Below are positions 49,155 to 57,268 of a stretch of 64,000 bases of DNA, piece by piece (position 1 is the stretch's first letter; each line of letters begins with the position of its first letter). The notes beneath the pieces were generated by a model that worked only from the letters and a program-made list of their open reading frames with translations, was not told the DNA's origin and searched no databases. This stretch comes from Ornithinimicrobium sp. CNJ-824 (GTDB lineage: Bacteria; Actinomycetota; Actinomycetes; Actinomycetales; Dermatophilaceae), in the NCBI RefSeq assembly GCF_001942405.1, contig NZ_MKKA01000001.1:1-64000 (forward strand). The letters are read 5' to 3'. The position numbers and the translations under genes are program-made.

Positions 49155-49970
49155 TCAGACGACGGCCTCGAGGAACTTCTGGGTCCGTTCGTGCTGCGGG
49201 TTGGAGAAGAGCTGCTCGGGCGGCGCCTCCTCGAGCACGCGCCCGCCGTCGAACATCATCACCCGGTTGGACACGTCGCGCGCGAACTGCATCTCGTGGG
49301 TGACGATGAGCATGGTGATGTCGGTGCTGGCGGCCACGTCCTTGAGCACGTTGAGGACGTCGCCCACCAGCTCGGGGTCGAGGGCGGAGGTGACCTCGTC
49401 GAGCAGGAGGATCTCCGGGTCCATCGCCAGCGCCCGGGCGATCGCCACCCGCTGCTGCTGACCACCGGAGAGCTCGGTGGGATGGGCGTCGGCGCGCTCC
49501 CGCAGCCCCACCTTCTCCAGCAGCGAGAGCGCGTTCTCGGCAGCCTGCTCCCGGCTCTGGCCCAGCACGTGGACCGGCGCCTCGACGATGTTCTGCAGGA
49601 CGGTCATGTTGGGGAACAGGTTGAACTGCTGGAAGACCATGCCGATGCGCTTGCGCACCTGGGCGACCTGCTTGGGCCGCAGCTCGACCCGCTTCCCGTC
49701 GCGCCGGTCGTGGGTGAGCGGGTCCCCGTCCACCCAGATGTAGCCGCCGGTGAGCGTCTCCAGGGTCATCAGCAGGCGCAGGATCGTCGTCTTGCCGGAG
49801 CCGGACGGCCCGATGAGGGTCACCCGCTCCCCGCGTCCGACGACGAAGTTGAGGTCCTCCAGGACGGTGGTCCGGCCGAACTTCTTGTGCACGTCCTCGA
49901 ACCGGACCCGGGGCTCCTCCTCGGAGGTCCGGGCGTCGGTGGTGGGTCGGTGGTCCGGGTCAGTAGGCAA
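49155..49970 (-). CDS. polar-solute ABC importer ATPase (EhuA-like)
   Basis: A 271-residue ATPase of the polar amino acid uptake family. It shows Walker A LIGPSGSGKTTILRLL, Q-loop GMVFQQFNLFPNMTV, signature TELSGGQQQRVAIARAL, Walker B ILLLDEVTSALDPE and the H-loop IVTHEMQFARDV. The insertion RRDGKRVELRPKQVAQVRKR is of the kind seen in ectoine/hydroxyectoine EhuA and related ATPases. The start appears to be TTG at 49968-49970, overlapping the end of the permease gene; no ATG or GTG lies between it and the conserved domain. It is the last gene of a four-gene operon. Confidence 0.85.
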   Translation of the reverse strand: MPTDPDHRPTTDARTSEEEPRVRFEDVHKKFGRTTVLEDLNFVVGRGERVTLIGPSGSGKTTILRLLMTLETLTGGYIWVDGDPLTHDRRDGKRVELRPKQVAQVRKRIGMVFQQFNLFPNMTVLQNIVEAPVHVLGQSREQAAENALSLLEKVGLRERADAHPTELSGGQQQRVAIARALAMDPEILLLDEVTSALDPELVGDVLNVLKDVAASTDITMLIVTHEMQFARDVSNRVMMFDGGRVLEEAPPEQLFSNPQHERTQKFLEAVV

Positions 49971-50598
49971 GTTTCTTCTCCAGCTTCTGCATGAGGACCG
50001 CGGTGGGATAGCTGGCCAGCAGGAAGAGCAGGCCGGCGAGGGTCATCGCCTCGATGTAGGAGAAGTTCTGCCCGCCGAACTCGCGCGCACGGGTGACCAT
50101 CTCCGGCACCGAGATGAAGATCAGGAACGGGGTGTCCTTGAACATCGCGATGGCCCAGTTGCCCAGCGACGGCAGCGTGTTGCGGATCGCCTGCGGCAGG
50201 ATGACCGCACGCCACGTCCGGGCCGGGGGCAACGACAGGGCCTTGGCGGCCTCCCACTGCCCCTTGCGGATGGACTCGATCCCGGCGCGGTAGGACTCGG
50301 CCATGTAGGTCGAGTAGTGCACCCCGAACACGAGGATGCCCACCGTCATCGGGCTCAGCTGGGTGAAGGCGTAGTAGATCACCAGCAGGTGGACCGGCAG
50401 GGGCGTCATCCGGATGAAGTCCAGGACGAACGCCAGCGGCCGGGCCAGCGCCCCGGGCAGCTCGCGCAGGGCGATCGCCCACACCAGGCCCAGCACGGCG
50501 GCCAGCAACGAGCTGGTCACGGTGACCACGAGGGTGACCTCGAGGAAGGCCATCACGAGGATGGGCAGGGCCTCCAGGAAGAGCTCGGTCTCGAACAT
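49960..50598 (-). CDS. polar-solute ABC importer permease (EhuD-like)
   Basis: A 212-residue permease with about five helices and the family EAA-type loop EAAKALSLPPARTWRAVILPQAIRNTLPSLGN. The stretch PLPVHLLVIYYAF and the short length fit EhuD of ectoine/hydroxyectoine importers. It pairs with the neighbouring EhuC-like permease to form the channel. Its stop overlaps the ATPase start. It lies 6 bp from the upstream permease gene. Confidence 0.83.
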   Translation of the reverse strand: MFETELFLEALPILVMAFLEVTLVVTVTSSLLAAVLGLVWAIALRELPGALARPLAFVLDFIRMTPLPVHLLVIYYAFTQLSPMTVGILVFGVHYSTYMAESYRAGIESIRKGQWEAAKALSLPPARTWRAVILPQAIRNTLPSLGNWAIAMFKDTPFLIFISVPEMVTRAREFGGQNFSYIEAMTLAGLLFLLASYPTAVLMQKLEKKLAY

Positions 50599-50604
50599 CT
50601 CAGA

Positions 50605-51354
50605 TCACCGCCCGTCCTGGTCGTCGGGGACGCCGCCCGCCATGACCTGGTCGGCGTCCTGCCTGGCCTTGCGCACCTCGAAGTCGCCGAGCCCGAGGCG
50701 ACGCTGGGCCCGGGCCTCCAGGGCACGCAGGGCCAGCGAGACCACCCAGGCGATGACGAAGTAGATGAGCAGCGCCGCCAGGAAGGCCGGCCAGGTGCCG
50801 ACCTCGCGGCGCACCTGCTCGGACTCGAAGGTGAGGTCGTTGAGCAGGACCAGCCCGACGACGGCGGTGCCCTTGACGAGCATGACCATGAGGTTGTTGA
50901 ACCCCGGGAGCATCAGGGCCCAGGCCTGCGGCCAGATGATCCGGCGCATCTTGGTGGCCCAGGGCATCGACAGGGCCGTGGCGGTCTCCCACTGCCCCGC
51001 CGGGACGGCGTTGAGCGAGCCCCGGACCACCTCGGCCCCGTAGGCGCCGTAGTTCAGCCCCAGGGCCAGGATGGCCGTCCACGTGCCGCCCAGGCTGCCG
51101 AGGCCGGTCAGGTTGGGCAGGACGTAGAAGAGGAAGAACAGCTGGACCACGAGCGAGGTGCCGCGGAAGAACTCCACGACCACCCGCGCGACGACCCGCA
51201 GCCACCGGGGCCCCTGGTGCATCGCCACGCCGAGCACGACGGCGACGATCACCATCAGCACGGCCCCGCCGAGGAAGGACAGAAGAGTGTCGCGCAGACC
51301 CTCTCCCAGCAGTCTCGGCAGGGCCGTGCCGAGGTCCGAGAAGAACTCGGTCAC
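50605..51354 (-). CDS. polar-solute ABC importer permease (EhuC-like)
   Basis: A 249-residue permease with about five helices and the loop ETATALSMPWATKMRRIIWPQA. The segment EFFRGTSLVVQLFFLFYVLP is characteristic of the polar amino acid/ectoine group. After the last helix about 45 charged residues (from RALEARAQRRLGLGDFEV) extend into the cytoplasm, more than usual. The gene follows the binding-protein gene by 11 bp and is co-transcribed with it. Confidence 0.83.
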   Translation of the reverse strand: MTEFFSDLGTALPRLLGEGLRDTLLSFLGGAVLMVIVAVVLGVAMHQGPRWLRVVARVVVEFFRGTSLVVQLFFLFYVLPNLTGLGSLGGTWTAILALGLNYGAYGAEVVRGSLNAVPAGQWETATALSMPWATKMRRIIWPQAWALMLPGFNNLMVMLVKGTAVVGLVLLNDLTFESEQVRREVGTWPAFLAALLIYFVIAWVVSLALRALEARAQRRLGLGDFEVRKARQDADQVMAGGVPDDQDGR

Positions 51355-51365
51355 GGACCGACGAC

Positions 51366-52328
51366 TCAGCCGTCGGCCTGGTCGGCAGCCTCGTTCGCGG
51401 CCTCCAGGTCACCGTCGCAGAGCATCTGGGCGGTCAGGCCCTCCGGGGGACGCTCGGCGTCGGTGAAGCCGAACTCGCCGACGACCTCCTCGAAGCGGTC
51501 CGCGTCGCCGACGACCGTGGCCAGCTCCTCGTTGTAGGCCTCGAGCAGCTCGGTGTCCTCCGGGCGGAAGACCGTCGAGCCCGCGCTGATCTGCTTGACG
51601 CCGTCGACCTCGGCGACGAACCCTCCGACCGTCTCCACCCCGGCGTCGGGGTTCTCCTCGACCATCGTCGAGAGCGTGATGTTGGTCAGCGAGAACGCGT
51701 CCGCGCGGCCGCTGGACACCGCGTCCATCCCGTCCTGCGCGGAGTTGACCGTCATGGTGTTCTCCAGGCCGATGTCGTCGGCGAACCCCTGCTCGATCGC
51801 CCCGGACTGGACGGCGAGCGTCAGGTCGTTGCCCTCGAAGCTGGAGAAGTCGCTCAGTCCCTCCGGGTTGCCCTCGGGCACCATGAGGGTGCTGGTGTAC
51901 ATGATGGTCGGCTCGGCGAAGGCGGCCCGCTCGCAGCGGTCCGGCAGGATCGACATGCCCGCGGACACCGCGTCGTACTCACCGGCGTTCAGGCCGGGGA
52001 TGAGCGCGTCCCACTCGACGAGCTGGCCGTCGACCTCGTCGATGCCCATCGCGGCGAAGATCTCCCGGTCGAGGGCGATCGTGGCGCCGGTGAGCTCGCC
52101 GTCCTCCTCGTAGCTGTAGGGGATCTCCCCGGCGAAGGCCACCCTGATGGTGCCCTCCTCCTGGAGCCGCTCGAGCGTCGAGGCCTCCTCGTCGCCGCCG
52201 CCCTCGCCGCCGGTGTCGCCACCGTCGCCGCAGGCCGCCAGGCCGAGACCGGCGGCCGCCACGGCCGCGATGAGGGAGACGCGGCGGCGGGCGGGCGTGC
52301 CGCCGCTGCGGATGGTGTGCTGGGTCAT
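51366..52328 (-). CDS. substrate-binding lipoprotein (EhuB-like)
   Basis: A 320-residue periplasmic-type binding protein (family 3). The signal has RRRVSLIAAVAAAGLGLAAC with the lipidated Cys at residue 33, then a Gly/Glu linker. The binding fold starts at LERLQEEGTIRVAFAGEIPYSY and includes LVEWDALIPGLNAGEYDAV and AGMSILPDRCERAAFAEP, which are close to ectoine/hydroxyectoine EhuB. The gene order ehuB-C-D-A is the usual one. Substrate assignment rests on family resemblance and on the BCCT gene nearby. The ATG has an AAAGGA site 12 bases upstream. Confidence 0.82.
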   Translation of the reverse strand: MTQHTIRSGGTPARRRVSLIAAVAAAGLGLAACGDGGDTGGEGGGDEEASTLERLQEEGTIRVAFAGEIPYSYEEDGELTGATIALDREIFAAMGIDEVDGQLVEWDALIPGLNAGEYDAVSAGMSILPDRCERAAFAEPTIMYTSTLMVPEGNPEGLSDFSSFEGNDLTLAVQSGAIEQGFADDIGLENTMTVNSAQDGMDAVSSGRADAFSLTNITLSTMVEENPDAGVETVGGFVAEVDGVKQISAGSTVFRPEDTELLEAYNEELATVVGDADRFEEVVGEFGFTDAERPPEGLTAQMLCDGDLEAANEAADQADG

Positions 52329-52641
52329 GGTCGACCACGGTCCTTTCGGTTGGACGAGGCACATGCCTCCCCACCGCGCGCGAGACCGCCGCGGGGAACA
52401 CGTCGCCCCGATTGGACTGACTGGTACCCCAAGACCGTGCCAGAGGCTCGTGGACCACTCAACCGCCCGACCCCGGTCCGGGGCCTCCAGGGCGTCATCG
52501 TTATCCGAAAGCAACCTCGGCGCGACCAGTTCGTGACCCACGCACCACCGGCGCTGTGGTTCTCTGCCCCCCTGGGCCGCGGCCCGGTTCCCAGCCGACG
52601 TCCAGCGGGCCCTCAGGACAGATCCACCAGGACGTGCTGCC
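52329..52641. other. 313-bp divergent control region between ehuB and htrA
   Basis: No gene is seen. It is less GC-rich in the middle (around 52495-52510). It holds an inverted pair TTGG (52412-52415) and CCAA (52429-52432) 13 bp apart, a possible regulator site for the importer operon, and near its right end the 11-bp-phased repeats described separately. Confidence 0.5.
52589..52617 (+). promoter_or_regulatory. 11-bp-phased CCCAG-like repeats before htrA
   Basis: TTCCCAG (52589-52595), GTCCAG (52601-52606) and CCCTCAG (52611-52617) place their CAG triplets exactly 11 bp apart. They resemble the perfect CTCCCAG array before the OmpR-family regulator at 46.8 kb, so that regulator may control htrA. 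Confidence 0.45.
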
Positions 52642-53886
52642 ATGGTGACCATGACGACCCCCCAGACCGACCCGGACACCACCGCCCAGCAGCCGCCGGC
52701 GTCGCCCCGTCGCCGCCGTGGCGGACGCCGGTGGGTCGACGTCCTGGCGGCCTCCCTGCTCTCGGCGGTGCTCGCCTCCGTCGGGACGTACGCCGCGGTG
52801 CAGGGCATCGACGACGACCCGACGGCGACCACCGCCGGCGCACCGGAGGCGGGGCAGGACGGCGCACCGGAGGCGGGGCAGGACTCCGTCGACGACGGTG
52901 CCGCCGACGGCACTCCCGTCTCCTTCGCCGAGGACCAGGACTGGGCCGCCGTGGCGGCCTCGGTGACCCCCGGCGTCGTCTCCATCGACGTCGTCGGACG
53001 CCAGGGCCAGGGGTCCGGCTCCGGCGTGGTGTGGGACACCCAGGGGCACGTGGTGACCAACGCCCACGTCGTGGGCGCCGCCGAGCAGGTCCAGGTGGTC
53101 CTCTCCGACGGGCGGCGCTACCCCGCCTCGGTGGTCGGCCAGGACCCCTCGAGCGACCTGGCCGTGCTGGCCCTCGAGAACGCCCCGGCGGACCTGGAGC
53201 CGGTCGCGGTCGGCGACGACGGTGCCCTGGCCGTGGGCGACCCGGTCATGGCGATCGGCAACCCTCTCGGCCTGTCCGGGACGGTCACCACCGGGATCGT
53301 CAGCGCGCTCGACCGGCCGGTCACCACCCGCGCGACCGGCACCACGCCCGGCGGCGACCCGGTGGCCACCGAGGTGGTGACCAACGCGATCCAGACCTCC
53401 GCCGCGATCAACCCGGGCAACTCCGGCGGTGCCCTCGTCAACGCCGCGGGCGAGCTCGTCGGCATCAACTCCTCGATCGCCGCGCTGCCTGCCGCGGGAG
53501 CGTCGCAGGCCGGCTCCATCGGCATCGGCTTCGCGATCCCGGCGGCCAAGGTGCAGGTCATCACCGACCAGCTCATCGCCGACGGCACCGCCGAGCACGC
53601 CTTCCTCGGGGTGGGTCTGCGCGACGGGGCGGCCGAGGCCGACGGCGCGGCCCTGACCGGGGCAGAGGTCCGCCAGGTCGAGCCCGGGTCCCCCGCCTCG
53701 GAGGCCGGCATCCAGGACGGGGACCTCGTCGTGGCCATCGACGGGGAGCAGGTGCGCTCGGCGATCGCCCTGGTGGGCCAGGTGCGCGAGCGCGCGTCCG
53801 GGGAGCAGGTCGAGCTCGAGGTGGTCCGCGACGGGGAGCGGGTCCAGGTGACCGTCACCCTGGCGACCCGCCCCGACCGGGGCTGA
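52642..53886 (+). CDS. HtrA/DegP-type membrane-anchored serine protease
   Basis: A 414-residue S1C protease. A short cytoplasmic segment with an Arg-rich patch precedes one membrane anchor (about 33-53). An extracytoplasmic linker with an exact eight-residue duplication follows. The catalytic triad is H142 (VTNAHVVG), D172 (SSDLAVL) and S261 (NPGNSGGAL). A PDZ domain occupies about 318-410 (FLGVGL to the end). It removes or refolds damaged proteins outside the membrane. The start could be the ATG at 52642 or the ATG at 52651 (MTTPQTDPD). Phased repeats upstream link it to the two-component system. Confidence 0.92.
   Translation: MVTMTTPQTDPDTTAQQPPASPRRRRGGRRWVDVLAASLLSAVLASVGTYAAVQGIDDDPTATTAGAPEAGQDGAPEAGQDSVDDGAADGTPVSFAEDQDWAAVAASVTPGVVSIDVVGRQGQGSGSGVVWDTQGHVVTNAHVVGAAEQVQVVLSDGRRYPASVVGQDPSSDLAVLALENAPADLEPVAVGDDGALAVGDPVMAIGNPLGLSGTVTTGIVSALDRPVTTRATGTTPGGDPVATEVVTNAIQTSAAINPGNSGGALVNAAGELVGINSSIAALPAAGASQAGSIGIGFAIPAAKVQVITDQLIADGTAEHAFLGVGLRDGAAEADGAALTGAEVRQVEPGSPASEAGIQDGDLVVAIDGEQVRSAIALVGQVRERASGEQVELEVVRDGERVQVTVTLATRPDRG
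52837..52884 (+). repeat. two exact 24-bp tandem copies inside htrA
   Basis: The unit GGCGCACCGGAGGCGGGGCA plus GGAC occurs twice in a row and encodes GAPEAGQD twice in the extracytoplasmic linker. It is in frame and probably arose by slippage. Confidence 0.9.
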
Positions 53887-53908
53887 TTCCGCAGACCGGA
53901 GCACTCTC

Positions 53909-53917
53909 TGTATCGTC
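53909..53917 (+). promoter_or_regulatory. extended -10 box before the BCCT gene
   Basis: TGTATCGTC contains an extended -10 element about 70 bp before the BCCT ATG, which has its own ribosome site GAGGAG. The same nine bases occur at 58648-58656 before the HelD-like gene. Confidence 0.45.
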
Positions 53918-53985
53918 GTCGCGGTCCTTCGACCCCCCCGACCCCGACCGGCGGCCGCAGCCTGCGCCCGCACGAGGAGACGACG

Positions 53986-55926
53986 ATGCTCACGAGACTG
54001 CACGACGCGCTGCGACTGCGCACCAGCCCGGTGGTGTTCTTCGGGTCGGCGGGACTCATCGTCCTGTTCGTCCTGGCGACCCTGCTGCTCACCGAGCAGA
54101 TGGACGCCCTGTTCGCCGGCGGCTCGGCCTGGCTGATCACCAACCTGGGCTGGTTCTACGTCCTGGGCGTCACCGTCTTCCTGCTGTTCCTGCTCTACCT
54201 GGCGGTCAGCCGGTTCGGTCAAGTCCGTCTGGGGGCGGACGACGAGCGGCCGGGGCACTCCAACCTGTCCTGGTTCGCCATGCTCTTCGCGGCAGGGATC
54301 GGGACGATCCTCATGTTCTGGGCCGTGGCCGAGCCGGTCAACCACTTCGCCAACCCGCCGCGCCAGGGCGTGGAGCCGGCGTCGATGGAGTCGGCCACCG
54401 AGGCGATGGGCTTCACGCTCTACCACTTCGGGCTGCACACCTGGACGATCTTCACCCTGCCGGCCCTGGCGTTCGGCTACTTCATGTACAAGCGCAACCT
54501 GCCGCCGCGGGTCAGCTCGATGTTCCAGCCGCTGCTCGGCGAGGGGATCCACGGTCCGGTCGGCCGGGCCATCGACATCCTGGCGATCGTCGGCACCCTG
54601 TTCGGCGTGGCCGTCTCCATCGGCCTGGGCACCATGCAGATCAACAGCGGGCTGGCCCGGCTCTTCGGCGTCTCCGAGTCCGCGCTGTCGCAGATCCTCA
54701 TCATCACCGCGGTGTCGATCGTCGCCTCCGTCTCGGTGGCCCTCGGCCTGGACAAGGGCATCAAGCGGCTGTCCAACACCAACATCCTCATCGCCGTGGG
54801 CCTGCTGGTCTTCATCCTCGTGACCGGACCGACCGTGATGATGCTCAAGGGGATGGTGGAGTCGGCCGGCACCTACCTGTCGATGCTGCCCCAGCTGGCG
54901 TTCTGGAACGACACCCTGGCCGACACCGGCTGGCAGAGCGGCTGGACGGTCTTCTACTGGGCGTGGACGATCACCTGGTCGCCGTTCGTGGGCATCTTCA
55001 TCGCCCGCATCTCCCGCGGCCGGACGATCCGGCAGTTCGTCTTCGGCGTGCTGGCCTTCCCCACGCTCTTCTCCGTCGTCTGGTTCGGCATCTTCGGCAT
55101 GGGCGTCTTCGACATCGAGCTGAACGGGGACGGGGGGCTGGTCGAGGCCGTCGTCGACGAGGGCGACATCCCGGGGGCGATGTTCGAATTCCTCGCCAAC
55201 TTCCCGCTGGCCTCGATCACCTCCGCGGTCGGCGTGCTCGTCGTCGTGCTCTTCTTCATCACCTCCATCGACTCCGCGGCCCTGGTGATGGACACGATGG
55301 GCAGCGGCCACGAGCAGGAGTCGCCGGTGCACCAGCGGGTCTTCTGGGTGGTCGCCATCGGCGTCATCGCCGCGATCCTGCTCACTGCGACCGGCGCCCA
55401 GGGACTGACCGCCCTGCAGAACACCGCGATCCTCATCGGCCTGCCGTTCTTCGTCTTCGGCTACCTGCAGATCTACTCGCTGCTGCGCGCGCTGCGCGAG
55501 GACGCCGGCGAGGTCGGCGTGCTGACCACCCGCCGCTGGCGCAAGGTGCTGCCGCCGGAGGAGTTCCAGCGTCGCTCCGAGGAGGGCACCCTGGAGGACG
55601 TGGTGGTCGTGGCCCCCGACTACGTCCACGGCACCGAGCCGGAGAACGCGCCGGAGATCGAGCACCCGGCTCAGCCCGACTACGTCGTGGAGTACCACGG
55701 CACCCTCGGGGAGGACGCCGAGCTGCACGTCGACGAGGCCCGGCCGGTCGTCGCCGAGGGCGGCACCGTCGTCGCCGAGGGCGGGACCGTCGTGGCCACC
55801 GACAGGGCCACGGTCGTGGCGGCCGACGGCGTCGAGGTCGTGCCGGCGGACGAGAACCCCGCCGTGCCCGGGCTCGACGACGCGGAGGTCCAGCCGCCGA
55901 GGGCGGGTGCCGGCGAGCCGCGTTGA
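53986..55926 (+). CDS. BCCT-family compatible-solute transporter
   Basis: A 646-residue carrier of the betaine/carnitine/choline family with 12 helices over residues 1-510. The glycine-rich helix reads MLFAAGIGTILMFWAVAEP, and the conserved tryptophan segment FYWAWTITWSPFVGIFIARI matches the family. The lone-Gly form of the first motif leaves open whether sodium or proton drives uptake. After the last helix a cytoplasmic tail of about 130 acidic residues follows, with repeats of TVVAEGG; BetP uses such tails for osmosensing. The likely substrate is glycine betaine or ectoine. Start ATG with GAGGAG eight bases upstream. Confidence 0.9.
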   Translation: MLTRLHDALRLRTSPVVFFGSAGLIVLFVLATLLLTEQMDALFAGGSAWLITNLGWFYVLGVTVFLLFLLYLAVSRFGQVRLGADDERPGHSNLSWFAMLFAAGIGTILMFWAVAEPVNHFANPPRQGVEPASMESATEAMGFTLYHFGLHTWTIFTLPALAFGYFMYKRNLPPRVSSMFQPLLGEGIHGPVGRAIDILAIVGTLFGVAVSIGLGTMQINSGLARLFGVSESALSQILIITAVSIVASVSVALGLDKGIKRLSNTNILIAVGLLVFILVTGPTVMMLKGMVESAGTYLSMLPQLAFWNDTLADTGWQSGWTVFYWAWTITWSPFVGIFIARISRGRTIRQFVFGVLAFPTLFSVVWFGIFGMGVFDIELNGDGGLVEAVVDEGDIPGAMFEFLANFPLASITSAVGVLVVVLFFITSIDSAALVMDTMGSGHEQESPVHQRVFWVVAIGVIAAILLTATGAQGLTALQNTAILIGLPFFVFGYLQIYSLLRALREDAGEVGVLTTRRWRKVLPPEEFQRRSEEGTLEDVVVVAPDYVHGTEPENAPEIEHPAQPDYVVEYHGTLGEDAELHVDEARPVVAEGGTVVAEGGTVVATDRATVVAADGVEVVPADENPAVPGLDDAEVQPPRAGAGEPR

Positions 55927-55983
55927 TACGCTCACCCCACCGCCGTGCCACGCCGCGGCGACCCTGCGACAAGGAGTGCTCAC

Positions 55984-57252
55984 GTGAAGATCGCCGTCCT
56001 GGGCGGTGACGGGTTCTGCGGCTGGCCCGCGTCCCTGCACCTGTCCGACCTCGGCCACGACGTCCTCATCGTCGACAACCTGTCCCGGCGCCGGATCGAC
56101 GAGGAGCTCGGCGCCTCCTCGCTCACCCCCATCGTCTCCCCCGAGGAGCGGCTGGCGGCCTGGCACGAGGGAGGCGGCCGGGAGATCCGGTTCGCCCAGG
56201 TGGACGTGGCCCAGGACTACGACGCCCTCCTGGACCTGCTCGTCACCGAACGGCCCGACGCCGTGGTGCACTTCGCCGAGCAGCGCGCCGCCCCCTACTC
56301 GATGAAGTCGCCGGCCCACAAGCGCTACACGGTCGACAACAACACCAACGCCACGCACAACGTGCTCTGCGCCCTCGTCGAGTCGGGCGTGGACGCCCAC
56401 CTGGTGCACCTGGGCACGATGGGTGTCTACGGCTACGGCACGGCCGGGATGAAGATCCCGGAGGGCTACCTGGACGTGGAGGTCACGACCGACCAGGGCG
56501 AGCGGATCGGCCAGCAGATGCTGTACCCGACCAACCCGGGCTCGATCTACCACATGACCAAGTGCCTGGACCAGCAGCTGTTCGCCTACTACGCCAAGAA
56601 CGACCGGCTGCGGATCACCGACCTGCACCAGGGCATCATCTGGGGGACGCACACCGACCAGACGCTGCGCGACGAGCGGCTGATCAACCGGTTCGACTAC
56701 GACGGCGACTACGGCACGGTGCTCAACCGCTTCCTCATGCAGGCCGCCGTCGGCTACCCCCTGACCGTCCACGGCACCGGTGGCCAGACCCGGGCCTTCA
56801 TCCACATCCGCGACATGGTCCGGTGCGTGGAGATCGCCCTCGACAACCCGCCCGAGAGCGGCGACCGGGTGAAGATCTTCAACCAGATGACCGAGACCCA
56901 CCGGGTCCGGGACCTGGCCGAGATGGTCGCCCGGATCAGCGACGCCGCCGTCGAGCTGGTCCCCAACCCCCGGCACGAGGCGGCCGAGAACGAGCTGCAC
57001 GTCAGCAACGACACCTTCCTGGACCTGGGGCTGGAGCCGACCCTCCTCGAGGAGGGCCTCCTGCTCGAGGTCGAGGACGTCGCCCGGCGCTACGCCGACC
57101 GGGCCGACCTGGACAAGATCCCCTGCACCTCGGTGTGGACGGTGGAGCAGCAGCCGGGCGTGCCCACCTCCCGGGTGCCCACCCCTCCGTCGGGGCCGGG
57201 ACCGTCGCCGACCTCGAGCCCCGCGGAGGCCGCCGCCCCACAGTCCGCCTGA
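55984..57252 (+). CDS. NAD-dependent epimerase, UDP-sulfoquinovose synthase-like (SQD1/SqdB)
   Basis: A 422-residue extended short-chain dehydrogenase. The NAD motif is IAVLGGDGFCGWPASLHL, with the VDNLSRRRID stretch after it, as in SQD1 rather than in common UDP-glucose epimerases. Other matches are HFAEQRAAPYSMKSP, the active-site region LGTMGVYGYGTAGMKIPEGYL and the catalytic YxxxK in SIYHMTKCLDQQLF. SQD1 makes UDP-sulfoquinovose from UDP-glucose and sulfite. The start is GTG with AAGGAG eight bases upstream. A GT4 transferase follows 16 bp downstream, as expected for a sulfolipid or related glycolipid route. The last 35 residues are Pro-rich and variable. Confidence 0.75.
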   Translation: MKIAVLGGDGFCGWPASLHLSDLGHDVLIVDNLSRRRIDEELGASSLTPIVSPEERLAAWHEGGGREIRFAQVDVAQDYDALLDLLVTERPDAVVHFAEQRAAPYSMKSPAHKRYTVDNNTNATHNVLCALVESGVDAHLVHLGTMGVYGYGTAGMKIPEGYLDVEVTTDQGERIGQQMLYPTNPGSIYHMTKCLDQQLFAYYAKNDRLRITDLHQGIIWGTHTDQTLRDERLINRFDYDGDYGTVLNRFLMQAAVGYPLTVHGTGGQTRAFIHIRDMVRCVEIALDNPPESGDRVKIFNQMTETHRVRDLAEMVARISDAAVELVPNPRHEAAENELHVSNDTFLDLGLEPTLLEEGLLLEVEDVARRYADRADLDKIPCTSVWTVEQQPGVPTSRVPTPPSGPGPSPTSSPAEAAAPQSA

Positions 57253-57268
57253 GCGACGGCATACCCCT

